From positions 1 through 49,783 of the forward strand of contig JAGQKZ010000003.1 in NCBI GenBank assembly GCA_020429745.1: a DNA stretch of 49,783 nucleotides. The letters are read 5' to 3'. This DNA comes from a candidate division WWE3 bacterium. Lineage in GTDB: Bacteria > Patescibacteriota > 4484-211 > GCA-002791395. The translations under genes and the position numbers were made by a program. Positions 34,584 through 43,806 of the stretch are shown here, one piece after another. Numbering within the stretch: position 1 is the first letter of the stretch; each line of letters opens with the position of its first letter. The notes under the pieces are model-generated. The model saw nothing but the letters and a program-made list of their open reading frames with translations, was not told the origin of the DNA and ran no database searches.

Positions 34584-37500
34584 TTAAAGCCTTGTTAACC
34601 AACTAAACGTCTCTTCTAAGCTACCGAATATAAGATCAAAAATACTCACCCTTCGTCCAGGAGTCAACATCACGTTTGGTTTAGAGGTAGTCGAGTTGCC
34701 GCTCTCGTCAGCAGAAACCACGACAAACTGATAAGCCGTCGACGCTTTGAGGTCCGTTAATACTACCAGATGGTCCTTAACTCTATCTGTCTTAACACCT
34801 GAAGTGAAATCATATTCAACGTTATCGCCAACTATCTCTGAATATTGGACCTGTGATGAACTAGACTCGTTCGTAACCCAGCTAATTATCGTCTGCACCG
34901 TACCGTTATCGTCCTCATTCAAGGACGAACGCACCTCGATTAACGATATCTCTGGACCTTTAGCATCGTCAAGCGTCTCAAATGAGTACTGCTCAGTCGT
35001 ATAACTATCATCCGCTGAGTCTGTAATCGTCATCGTAAAAGTATAGAACGTATTCGCCGAAAGGTCAGTCAATGGAAAAGCATGCGTTAGCGATGCCACG
35101 TCATTAATTAGCACGGCGTTTTCTTTTGAATCGGTGTTCGTATAGGTTATCGAACTGGTAGCTACGACGTTAGTCTCAAAACCGATTGTTGCCGATATAG
35201 CTGTTAAATCAATGATCGAGACATCCTGGACAGATGGCGCTGCTTTAGTTGTGAAGGTGTATTCATCAGAGATGATGACGTTATCAAGATCGTCCACGCC
35301 GCGAACGATAAAATAGTATCGCACACCTGCAGAGAGGTTAACGAGGTCGATCTGGTGATTCTGAACCAGCTGTGAATCCACCACAGTATCAGTATATTCA
35401 CCAGAAATCGCACCATATTCTACAACGCTGTCAGTTGGCACGTTACTCTCCCAAGCGATAGAAACTGTTTCGTAGGCAATATTGTCAACCCTCACATTAG
35501 AAATTGCTGGAGCTGCTTCAGTGCGAAACTCATAAAGATCAGATATCACGTAACTATTTTTCGTGTCTTCACTTTTAACTTGAAATACATAAGTTGTGTT
35601 GGGGGCTAATCCTGTCAGTTTAACCGAGTGATTGACAGTATACGTCGCCCCACTACCGGTGACAACGGGGTCCGCATCACTGCCTTTTACCTGATAGAAC
35701 ACTAGCGAAGTCGAAGCCTCCTGTGTCGTCCATACAATAGTAGCACTCGCAGAGCCAATATTGACAACACTCGGTGCTCCCGATGATATAGCAGGAGGAT
35801 TCGTACCACTGCTGCCTCCGCCATCAACGAATTGTTCTCCACCGCCACTCACATCCGTCGTGAAGGTTTTATCTGGCCCCACACCAAGATTTCCCGAACT
35901 ATCAATCGCATAAACGCGGTAATGATAGAACGTTTCCGGAGTGAGATTATACAGCAGAATCTCATGACTTGTTGACAGAGTCGTAAGAACACCGCTTGTA
36001 TCACCACGTTCGTATGTCGAGGAGTCACCATACTCAATGAGACCACGAGCTTCCTCACTACTCGTAAAGGTTACTTTGGCACTTGTTGCCGTGATGCTCG
36101 AAACCTTGATGTCGCTAATATTTGGCGCGATAAGGTCAAACTGAATATCCGACCCCACACCCGTGGTGAAGTAATGGTCGTCAGATACGGCCTCATTACC
36201 GTCGGCATCAGCAGAGCGGATTCTGAAGTGATATGTGGTAAGCTCATCGAGGTTAATTATGCCCACAGAGTGACCCGCAACAAGTGCAGTGTCTTTAGTC
36301 GTTAAGTTACCGTACGACGACGTAACGCCGTATTCGATCTGACTAGTAGCACTCTCGTCTGTAACCCAGGTTATCCCGACTGAGTCGGTCCCAGTGTTTG
36401 TGGTGATGTTTGTTATCACGGGGCCTGTCGTATCAGCGAGGGTAGTGAACACCTGGTTGACCTCGTCTATCGATTCTCCTTTTTTACTCGCAGCATCGTA
36501 CGAAACAACTTTAAAGTAGTATTTTGTATTGTTATTCAAACCGGTTAGCGTTACCTCATGATCCGTTACCATAGTTGATACACCAACCTCATTCTCGTAG
36601 TCTCCAGGGGTGGTACTGTACGAAACATACGAGCTTGATAACTTATCCGAGATCCATGTTATTGTCGCAGAGGTCTCGGTGACATCAGAGTACGCTACGT
36701 CTGACAATACAGGCGCAGGGCTGGTATCACCACCTGAACCTGGATCTATCCCCTGCCCCCAAATAATGTTTGCTCCGTCCTGCACACCAAAATTTGTATT
36801 GTAATTAGAAATGTTACCGTCCTGATCGCGGGCAACTACACGATAGTAATAAGTTTCATTTACATCAAGTCCTGTGTCGACGTAAAAGTTTTCGGCGATA
36901 TCGGTTATGGACGCCTCGTAATTGTAGTTGTAAACATCGGGATCAGCACCCTCCGTTGAAACGTAAATATCGTATGCAGCAAATCCCGGTCCTGGCTCTG
37001 GAACGACCTGCCACGCTACAAATATCTTATAATCCGACCCGTAGACATATGATATGTCGGTAAGAATCAGGTTTTCTGGCACCTCGGGAGTGACCGAACT
37101 TACAGTTGAGGTCTCGTTCCCATAGACATCCTTGAATCTTGCATATACTGTCTCGACTCCACCCGACAACACCATCTCCCAATCTTTCGTAGACGCAAAG
37201 TTTATCCACTGCCCGGAATCGGCGTTTAGGCCATCAACCGCAAGGCCCGAATCATTTGATATCTTCATTCTCATAGCAGAATCGTCAGTTGCCGCAAGGG
37301 TTAATTGATCGGTTCGAGAGTCGATAACAACCGACGGACTTGTTGGAGACTTGGTATCGAGAATTAAGGTCTTCTCACCAGAACCAAGCTGATTCGCCGC
37401 GTTACCGTCAATCGCCGCAACTTTAACCTTGCCGGAGGCAACATATAAACCGCTAAGGGTAGACGCCACATTCCAGGTAATCGTTTTATTGCTACCGGTA

Positions 37501-40500
37501 GTTTGACTTCCAGTGGCGCCACTAACACCCGAGGTAACAACCAAGTACACCGACTTTCCAGACGTGTGCGAGTTCGGACGCGTTTGGTTTGTGCCGCGCG
37601 TGATACCGGTCAAGACACTACCGGATCTACCCGTATAAGCTATCATCTCATTGTCGATTAAGATAGCACCCGAAGTCGGCAACTGATCAACATCACTGCT
37701 AGAGAGAGTTATGTCGCTTGTACTAACGGTATCGGGGATGACACCGTTAAGAGTTACGCCAAAAGATGTTGCAAGGTAAACAGTAACGCTGCTCTCCTCC
37801 ACGTCGGAGACGTTGTATGTAATACTGACGTTGCCGGTTGTCGATTCTGCAGGTGTATTGGTTACGGAGACAGCCGGTGGTGTATTTATAACGTACTGCA
37901 CTCGCATCTCATTTAGTGTTGGCGTGTTACCCCCGGTAGAGGTGAAGTAGATCTTGTACTGGTACCACTGATCGTCAATCGCATCGGAGTGATCAGAGTG
38001 GATTGAATTACACGTAACACTTCCTGATGCCTTTGAACAGCCAGCACTGGAGTCATCGTAGTAGTCGCTAGTACTCGTTGGTCCCATAAAACTACTCCAA
38101 GTTCCCGGACTGCCGTTATCATCAGGTGCAGTACGGAGCTGAACTTTGACGTTTGTTCCCGTTGGAAGAACGGTGTCCTCGTCCCAAGAAACGCGCGATA
38201 TTACGTTTGTAACGTCTTCAGTATCAAATGGCGAACCAAGCAGGTACGAGTTAAATGCGTAGTGCTCATACTCTACGGTTATATCCTCAAGTTCAGGCGA
38301 GACGAAATGATCTCCCGTCGTCATGGAAACCTCATACTGAACGTATTGGTCGTTATCAGTGACGCAGCCACTTGAGGTTATGTCAGCGCCGTTCGTAATA
38401 TTTGAACAGCTGGCCCAAAGCGGTGCTCCCGACATCGTTGAACTATCAGAACTCCTCACCTTGACCGTAAGTGTAGTAGTTGCTGGCACAACCGGATTCC
38501 AAAGCAAACGTGCAAATCCTAAGTTTTCAACCGTATCGATTATCTGAGATTCAAAGGTACCACTGCCATAGTAGTCTGCCCTAAATGCGTATCTCAAAAA
38601 TGTCGGACGCTGACCTCCCTGGAATGCATACATGTAATAACCAGCCCCAGGGAAAACCAGATCGCCTCCCTCCGACACCGCTCCAGGCGTCGAGGTCAGA
38701 TTCTCCCATTCCCCGCTATCAAGCGAATATCTCCAAAAATATCTGGTTGAATTCCCAGAAAAGACATAGATGTATTCATCAAAACCCGGGTACATCATAG
38801 CACCACCAACGTTAATCGCTGCCGGGGCGGCAGATACGAACGACCACTGATCGCCAGAAATACTGTAGCGCCAGAGGTTTGTTGTGCTGTTGCCCTGAAG
38901 GGCATAGATATAGTTCGTATGACCGGTGTAGCCTGTATAGACAAGATCAGAACCTCGATCAACCGCACCGGGAAGATCCTGCAAAAGCTCCCAGTTACCT
39001 GATGATATTGAGTAACGTTTAAACGTAGACGTCCCTCCCCCCAGCAATGTATAAACGTAACCAGTTCCTCCAGGGTAATACTCTAATCTGCCGCCGTAAC
39101 TAACCGTCCCTGGAGAGTTTAGCGAGGACCACGAATCGCCAGATATCGAGTAACCCCAAAACTCTGTATTACCACCTCCGCGCGTCGCGTAAATCGTATC
39201 TCCCGACCCAGGATAGGCCAAATCAGCACCGTAATAGGCGCTCGAAGGTACTGCATGCAGTGACGACCATGAGTCGTCGGATATATCGTACGACATAAAA
39301 TCAGTACTTTGGTCACCACGGAGAGCGTAAAGTGTGTCTCCATCATCTTTGGACTCCAGGGCGGCACCAAACCCAGCAACTTGACCAGCACCCAAAAATG
39401 AGATAGCCGACCACGAATCTGCACTTACGGTATAACGCCAGAAGTCACTTGTGGAATTACCCCTTAAAGCAAAAACGGTATCACCCGAACCAGCGTATAT
39501 CAACTTTCCTCCTACGTCTACGTTTGTGGGTGTATCCGCAAGTACCGACCAGCTCCCGCCGGTAATATCGTACTCCCAGAAATCCGAAGTTCCTCCTCCG
39601 GCCAAACCATATATCTTATCACCACCGTCGGACTCCAACCCCCCACCAGACCCAACGTTGTCCGGAGTCTGTTCAGGTGCTACTGCATCTGTGGGATAGT
39701 CCCAGTGCCAAGCATCTGACGATATCGAGTACTTCATGAACTTAGTGGACGTTGCACCGTTATCGCCGTTTATTGCATAGATGTAATCTCCAGACCCCGG
39801 ATAGACCATATCTGCTCCCGAGTCAACCGTAAAAGGTGAAGCAGCCATGCTAACCCAAACGTTAGAACTTACACTATAGCGCCAAAAGGCCGTTGTATTA
39901 AATCCGCGAAATGCGTAAATATAATCACCCGATCCCGGGTAGACCATACTTGCCCCAGAGTAGACAATCGCCGATGTCTCGGCAACCTCACCAGTATCGG
40001 TTATCCAAGTGTCGTCATCTATATCGTAACGCCAAAAGGTCTTCGAATCGCCCTTAAAAGCGTAAATCGAGTTGGTGGAATTGTAGTACGCCATCGCAGC
40101 ACCCGGCCTGGCCACACCCGGCGACGAGGTAAGTTGTGTCCAGGTATCCTGCGTGACGCTGTAACGATAGAAATCTGTCGTCCCTCCAATCATGACATAA
40201 ATAGTATTTCCACCGTCAGGAGAGACACTTGCACTTCCACTCACCAACGCCACATCCGGACTAGATGGTTCATTCCAGGTATTTAAATCTTGAGCGTTCT
40301 GATTCTGTAACGTCAGGGCGGCATCGTCGCCGGTACCTGACACATCTGTTTGGCTAAACGCACCGGCACCAAAGTCAGTGTCGGAAGTATCGGTTATACC
40401 AGTGGTTACGGTACCAACGGTCAGTTCATTATCGACACTTGTCACAACGTTACTAGAATCTTCGAATTCATCCCAAGTTGGATCGCTGTTGTAGTCCGTC

Positions 40501-40727
40501 GCTGTTACATAATTTGGTGGCGTTGGTGTCGGCAACGATCCCCCCCGCCAGTCGTTCTGAATAAAGTTAAAGGTTGCAGCAGAAAGAAAACTGAGTTTTA
40601 GGATTGCGACTACAGTTGCGACGAAAAAGCTTGCTACCAGTAAAGACCTAACCCTTGTCTTATTGATAGAGTTAACAAACCTCTGGGCTAAAGATTTAAT
40701 TTTAAATGACGGCATCTTTATATTCAT
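34584..40727 (-). CDS. Giant Kelch-propeller and fibronectin-III surface protein, 2047 residues
   Basis: This exported protein has a membrane/signal segment at about 28-50 and a PTPTPP stretch. About 12 Kelch-like repeats of 45-50 residues follow at about 165-760 (IYAFRGxxxxxFWRYSVSxxxWxxLxxxPxxVxxGAxLVYPGSG). These would fold into one or two beta-propellers. A middle part (about 760-1230) has beta domains, including an ITLSSSDVDQLPTSG segment. The C-terminal 800 residues hold about eight FN3 domains (for example ATSAKVTFTSSEEARGLIEYG...FYHYRVYAIDSSGN). It ends with a hydrophobic/aromatic tail (SIFDLIFGSLEETFSWLTRL). The gene is 1 nt from the ABC ATPase gene, which suggests that the transporter handles this or a co-encoded product. 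The ligand is unknown. Confidence 0.82.
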   Translation of the reverse strand: MNIKMPSFKIKSLAQRFVNSINKTRVRSLLVASFFVATVVAILKLSFLSAATFNFIQNDWRGGSLPTPTPPNYVTATDYNSDPTWDEFEDSSNVVTSVDNELTVGTVTTGITDTSDTDFGAGAFSQTDVSGTGDDAALTLQNQNAQDLNTWNEPSSPDVALVSGSASVSPDGGNTIYVMIGGTTDFYRYSVTQDTWTQLTSSPGVARPGAAMAYYNSTNSIYAFKGDSKTFWRYDIDDDTWITDTGEVAETSAIVYSGASMVYPGSGDYIYAFRGFNTTAFWRYSVSSNVWVSMAASPFTVDSGADMVYPGSGDYIYAINGDNGATSTKFMKYSISSDAWHWDYPTDAVAPEQTPDNVGSGGGLESDGGDKIYGLAGGGTSDFWEYDITGGSWSVLADTPTNVDVGGKLIYAGSGDTVFALRGNSTSDFWRYTVSADSWSAISFLGAGQVAGFGAALESKDDGDTLYALRGDQSTDFMSYDISDDSWSSLHAVPSSAYYGADLAYPGSGDTIYATRGGGNTEFWGYSISGDSWSSLNSPGTVSYGGRLEYYPGGTGYVYTLLGGGTSTFKRYSISSGNWELLQDLPGAVDRGSDLVYTGYTGHTNYIYALQGNSTTNLWRYSISGDQWSFVSAAPAAINVGGAMMYPGFDEYIYVFSGNSTRYFWRYSLDSGEWENLTSTPGAVSEGGDLVFPGAGYYMYAFQGGQRPTFLRYAFRADYYGSGTFESQIIDTVENLGFARLLWNPVVPATTTLTVKVRSSDSSTMSGAPLWASCSNITNGADITSSGCVTDNDQYVQYEVSMTTGDHFVSPELEDITVEYEHYAFNSYLLGSPFDTEDVTNVISRVSWDEDTVLPTGTNVKVQLRTAPDDNGSPGTWSSFMGPTSTSDYYDDSSAGCSKASGSVTCNSIHSDHSDAIDDQWYQYKIYFTSTGGNTPTLNEMRVQYVINTPPAVSVTNTPAESTTGNVSITYNVSDVEESSVTVYLATSFGVTLNGVIPDTVSTSDITLSSSDVDQLPTSGAILIDNEMIAYTGRSGSVLTGITRGTNQTRPNSHTSGKSVYLVVTSGVSGATGSQTTGSNKTITWNVASTLSGLYVASGKVKVAAIDGNAANQLGSGEKTLILDTKSPTSPSVVIDSRTDQLTLAATDDSAMRMKISNDSGLAVDGLNADSGQWINFASTKDWEMVLSGGVETVYARFKDVYGNETSTVSSVTPEVPENLILTDISYVYGSDYKIFVAWQVVPEPGPGFAAYDIYVSTEGADPDVYNYNYEASITDIAENFYVDTGLDVNETYYYRVVARDQDGNISNYNTNFGVQDGANIIWGQGIDPGSGGDTSPAPVLSDVAYSDVTETSATITWISDKLSSSYVSYSTTPGDYENEVGVSTMVTDHEVTLTGLNNNTKYYFKVVSYDAASKKGESIDEVNQVFTTLADTTGPVITNITTNTGTDSVGITWVTDESATSQIEYGVTSSYGNLTTKDTALVAGHSVGIINLDELTTYHFRIRSADADGNEAVSDDHYFTTGVGSDIQFDLIAPNISDIKVSSITATSAKVTFTSSEEARGLIEYGDSSTYERGDTSGVLTTLSTSHEILLYNLTPETFYHYRVYAIDSSGNLGVGPDKTFTTDVSGGGEQFVDGGGSSGTNPPAISSGAPSVVNIGSASATIVWTTQEASTSLVFYQVKGSDADPVVTGSGATYTVNHSVKLTGLAPNTTYVFQVKSEDTKNSYVISDLYEFRTEAAPAISNVRVDNIAYETVSIAWESNVPTDSVVEYGAISGEYTDTVVDSQLVQNHQIDLVNLSAGVRYYFIVRGVDDLDNVIISDEYTFTTKAAPSVQDVSIIDLTAISATIGFETNVVATSSITYTNTDSKENAVLINDVASLTHAFPLTDLSANTFYTFTMTITDSADDSYTTEQYSFETLDDAKGPEISLIEVRSSLNEDDNGTVQTIISWVTNESSSSQVQYSEIVGDNVEYDFTSGVKTDRVKDHLVVLTDLKASTAYQFVVVSADESGNSTTSKPNVMLTPGRRVSIFDLIFGSLEETFSWLTRL

Positions 40728-40728
40728 A

Positions 40729-41691
40729 TCAGTTTATTTCAGATAATAGCAACAGTCGATTAAGATAAAATCTTGACCTACTTTCCTTTGGCAGAATGTA
40801 GGCATTGATGTAAACATAATCACCGATACGTAGATTCCCCTGACTTAGCTTAGCTAACTTATCGTCAACCGTCCACTCCCTGAAAGCAGAATCGGTTTTA
40901 ATGATAACGGTTGATTCCGCCTTATTGAGCCTCCGTACAACCATCTCGTTGCCGTCGTATTCGACAATCTGACCATAAAAATTGTAGGCGTAGTTTTTAA
41001 TTCGAACCTCTTTGGCGAGGTAACTACCACCTGCACCATCGGTGCCGATCACCCCGATGAGTTTTGTATTATCGATACTCTCAAAACTCGTACGTTGAAT
41101 CGACCCGTCCACATTAACGTTATAGAACAAGGTCTGGTCGTTTGTTACTATCTCGAGCAGATCATCCGGCGTCGTAAGCTTGATTACGCGCGTTTCAGGG
41201 CTATAGTTTCGCACCTCACCCAGCAATCCAAAGTGTATCTTCTGACCAGATAACTGAGGATACATACCGACGACCTCCTCCTTTGTGAAAACGCGATCCT
41301 TGTCATCTAAGGCCAATAAGGCGATCTGGTTGACACCATCCTCGAGCTGAAAATACGTCTCGAATATACCTTCATCGTCGGTGTTTACTAATAGATCATC
41401 TCCGTCGTTGAAGGTAATAAGCGCAACGGAACTCCCTTCGACCCTTCCCCGAATTGAGGTACTGACCGTATCAACAACCTCACGATGGTACGGGGCAAAT
41501 ATCTCGAGATCGTCTTGTGATCTAGGTATAGGCGTAACAAGTAGAACCTGCCTATCGGCAAGCACATCGCCGTCGACAGCTTCCCCTGTGTTTCCAACAC
41601 CAGCGTACTTAGAAAAGTAAACCATTATGCCCGTAAACATCAACAACGTAAAACCAAAAACCACTCCTGCGATTAGTAGTAACTTCTTCAT
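40729..41691 (-). CDS. Type II membrane protein with exported beta domains
   Basis: This 320-residue protein has a single N-terminal membrane segment at about 3-24 (LLLIAGVVFGFTLLMFTGIMVYF). An Ig-like domain (about 65-130: VDTVSTSIRGRVEGSSVALITFNDGDDLLVNTDDEGIFETYF) and a beta-rich C-terminal half (about 145-315) follow. That half has repeated short barrels (GLLGEVRNYSPETRVIKL, FYGQIVEYDGNEMVVRRL, IGDYVYINAYILP). I start it at the ATG at 41691, which has AGGAG about 9 nt upstream. A TTG at 41709 gives a poorer N-terminus. The ATG precedes the upstream gene's stop by 1-4 nt, so the two are coupled. It may be an accessory or assembly protein of the operon. Confidence 0.65.
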   Translation of the reverse strand: MKKLLLIAGVVFGFTLLMFTGIMVYFSKYAGVGNTGEAVDGDVLADRQVLLVTPIPRSQDDLEIFAPYHREVVDTVSTSIRGRVEGSSVALITFNDGDDLLVNTDDEGIFETYFQLEDGVNQIALLALDDKDRVFTKEEVVGMYPQLSGQKIHFGLLGEVRNYSPETRVIKLTTPDDLLEIVTNDQTLFYNVNVDGSIQRTSFESIDNTKLIGVIGTDGAGGSYLAKEVRIKNYAYNFYGQIVEYDGNEMVVRRLNKAESTVIIKTDSAFREWTVDDKLAKLSQGNLRIGDYVYINAYILPKESRSRFYLNRLLLLSEIN

Positions 41692-41692
41692 G

Positions 41693-42784
41693 TCAAAATA
41701 CTCCTGCAACCGTATAGGTTATCGTATGGGAATAGAACCCCGCCTCTTGCCCGTAGCCAACCTCAATTGAGTAAACAATAGTCGTTTGTTCATTCGTCAC
41801 CGGACCCGTACTGTATGCAACTTCGTAACTCGTGGTATCGAACGCTGCATGCCTATCGTCGGGAACAAACCTTATCGTGTTACCAGTACCCAAAGATTCG
41901 TCCGAAGAGTGATAACCGTATGCACTATCTACCGTACCTACAGGCCAGGTCGAAGGTACGGCGTTGGTTCCCGTAACGGGGTCTATCGTATTGCCCCTTA
42001 CATCAAGCATATCGCCTTCCTGACGGACTAGAGCTTGATAACCCGACACAGCGTTTGTGTCGACCGTCACGATATTTGCTGCTTCTGTTTTTGTATTGAA
42101 AGCGAGTTCGCCGTAATCCACGCTATTTGCTGACGAGGTAACATCAAGCGTCACTCCTTCCACCGACATACCTGAACTAAGACCACTTAAACTAAACGTT
42201 ATAAACGGACTAACCGTTGCAGCGGAGGAGCTTGGGCCGTATCGAGTCTCAGTAAATTCCCCTTGAATTGCCTTAATCTTGATCTTGTATGTCGTATCTT
42301 GTGCCAATCCCACTACAAACTCCCCTGACGCGCCACCCCAATTTGTATAGCTCTGATAATCCTCAAGGCCCAGGACCGAACCGATCGTATTGTCACTTTG
42401 CACGTAGTTCGTGGTAACAAAATCATCAGTAGATATTGCAATCGCATAAAGTGTGTCGGATGGATTACCCGCTGTAGCAACAACAAAATGTAGTTTGTTG
42501 TAATAATCAGACGTATTTTCAAACGTTGGGGCCGTCGGCACGCTGGCTTGAATTGGATAGTTTGGCCCCGGACCCAGTTCATAACTTGATGAGTTTAAGA
42601 GGTCTGCGTTTAAGTCAGCAAGGTTATTTAAGATCGAGTAGTTATCCGAATCACTAACACCTACAGCCCCCCCAACCTTGAAACCTTTTAACTCGTAATT
42701 TGTACTAGCCGGGAAGACTATCACAAATGGGAAAACAGCGATCGAAAACGACCAGAATAAGCGGGCAATTTTTTTGCGGATCAT
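41693..42784 (-). CDS. Secreted surface protein with FN3-like domain and ITYTVAGVF-type ending
   Basis: This 363-residue exported protein has a signal peptide (about 1-27). It is followed by the region NYELKGFKVGGAVGVSDSDNYSI, an opening I associate with CPR surface proteins. An FN3-like domain follows at about 82-195 (PTAPTFENTSDYYNKLHFVVATAGNPSDTLYAIAISTDDF...YKIKIKAIQGEFT). The C-terminal domain at about 200-363 ends in SHTITYTVAGVF, similar in pattern to the end of the 30169-31296 product. It is the first gene of the five-gene surface operon and is divergent from a DUF916-like gene. This arrangement resembles WxL/WxIP loci, but without the W-x-L motif. Confidence 0.7.
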   Translation of the reverse strand: MIRKKIARLFWSFSIAVFPFVIVFPASTNYELKGFKVGGAVGVSDSDNYSILNNLADLNADLLNSSSYELGPGPNYPIQASVPTAPTFENTSDYYNKLHFVVATAGNPSDTLYAIAISTDDFVTTNYVQSDNTIGSVLGLEDYQSYTNWGGASGEFVVGLAQDTTYKIKIKAIQGEFTETRYGPSSSAATVSPFITFSLSGLSSGMSVEGVTLDVTSSANSVDYGELAFNTKTEAANIVTVDTNAVSGYQALVRQEGDMLDVRGNTIDPVTGTNAVPSTWPVGTVDSAYGYHSSDESLGTGNTIRFVPDDRHAAFDTTSYEVAYSTGPVTNEQTTIVYSIEVGYGQEAGFYSHTITYTVAGVF

Positions 42785-42792
42785 ATTTATTC

Positions 42793-42821
42793 ATAATACT
42801 AACTATTTGCTTTTGCTTCAA
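42793..42821 (-). promoter_or_regulatory. Promoter of the five-gene surface/ABC operon
   Basis: On the minus strand TTGAAG (42821-42816), a 17-bp spacer and TATTAT (42798-42793) end 8 nt before the ATG at 42784. There is no room for a Shine-Dalgarno sequence, so the transcript is predicted to be almost leaderless. Confidence 0.7.
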
Positions 42822-42829
42822 GAATTTAG

Positions 42830-42859
42830 TTGATTTTTATAGACAAAACAATTTATGAT
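42830..42859 (+). promoter_or_regulatory. Divergent promoter of the DUF916-dockerin-cohesin operon
   Basis: TTGATT (42830-42835), an 18-bp spacer and TATGAT (42854-42859) lie 20 nt before the ATG at 42880. Its -35 is only 8 bp from the -35 of the opposite operon, so the two units could be co-regulated by a single protein bound between them. Confidence 0.6.
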
Positions 42860-42879
42860 GGTAGAAGAGTTTACTGAAT

Positions 42880-43806
42880 ATGCCCAACATCAATACTGTA
42901 AAATACCGTTTTTTGCTTCTGTGTCTGGTAATACTGGCGTTACCAACAATTGTTAGCGCCCAACAGACAAGGAACTTCATTATTAAACCGGAAAGCCTTA
43001 TTCTCTCAGCTCAAGCCGGAACCACACTTAACGAGATTATTAAGATTACAAATTCTACACTTTTGCCGGCGAAAGCCGAACTGCAAATCAACATAATTGA
43101 CGAACCTGACGAAACCGCAGAAAAGATTAAAAAGTGGATTACCTTCACTCCTTCGTACTTAGAGATACCTGCGGGCAAGAGCGTTTACTTTCAGGTCGAC
43201 ATCACAATACCCGAAGATGCTGAACCAAGACCTCACTACCTTCAGATTGAAGCAAGCATAGACGACCAGATTGACAACGAGATGAGAACAGTCGCCGTCT
43301 TCCCGCAACCTCTTTCCACACAAGTGCTTTTGCGTGTAGCCGGCAAAACCACCGAAGACACCGCAATTACGAGCGTTACATCGAAACGTCTCTACCAAAA
43401 GACACCGATCGAGATTGGGCTTGACCTACACAATTATGGCAACATAGAGGCAAATCCCAGGGGTGTTGTCAGATTAACAAACCGCCTGACAAAGACCTCG
43501 TACGAGACCTACATAGAGAGCAAGAGTCTACTTCCAGGCAAAACCGAAAGTTACACGGTGAACTTCGACCAAAGATTATTGTGGGGACTATACCGTGTTG
43601 ATTTTGAGATCAACTACGGTGTCGACAACACGTCAATTAAGCGCACTCAAAACATAATGTTTTTTCCAATACTACATGTTGCAGCTGTAGCGATTATATT
43701 TGTACTTATACTATTGATCTCTTACTGGTCTGCCCATCACCTCATACGTATAAAGAACGCACTGTGGGACCTCTCGCATGACAAACCGAATGCAAAAAAA
43801 ACCTAA
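42880..43806 (+). CDS. DUF916-like membrane-anchored surface protein, copy 3
   Basis: This 308-residue protein is the third copy of the anchored two-domain family. It has a signal peptide (about 1-27, ending TIVSA) and a first domain with FIIKPESLILSAQAGTTLNEIIKITNSTLLPAKAEL and ITIPEDAEPRPHYLQIEASI. The second domain starts PIEIGLDLHNYGNIEANPRGVVRLTN, followed by LLWGLYRVDFEINYG. A membrane helix at about 268-290 and a basic cytoplasmic tail complete it. It heads the operon with the dockerin and cohesin genes and overlaps the dockerin gene by 29 nt. By family analogy it may hold surface proteins close to the wall or membrane. Confidence 0.72.
   Translation: MPNINTVKYRFLLLCLVILALPTIVSAQQTRNFIIKPESLILSAQAGTTLNEIIKITNSTLLPAKAELQINIIDEPDETAEKIKKWITFTPSYLEIPAGKSVYFQVDITIPEDAEPRPHYLQIEASIDDQIDNEMRTVAVFPQPLSTQVLLRVAGKTTEDTAITSVTSKRLYQKTPIEIGLDLHNYGNIEANPRGVVRLTNRLTKTSYETYIESKSLLPGKTESYTVNFDQRLLWGLYRVDFEINYGVDNTSIKRTQNIMFFPILHVAAVAIIFVLILLISYWSAHHLIRIKNALWDLSHDKPNAKKT

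Noticed and set aside
41692-41709. TTG start six codons upstream for the type II membrane protein
   Set aside because: The ATG at 41691 has an AGGAG site at proper spacing and gives a normal signal-anchor N-terminus.
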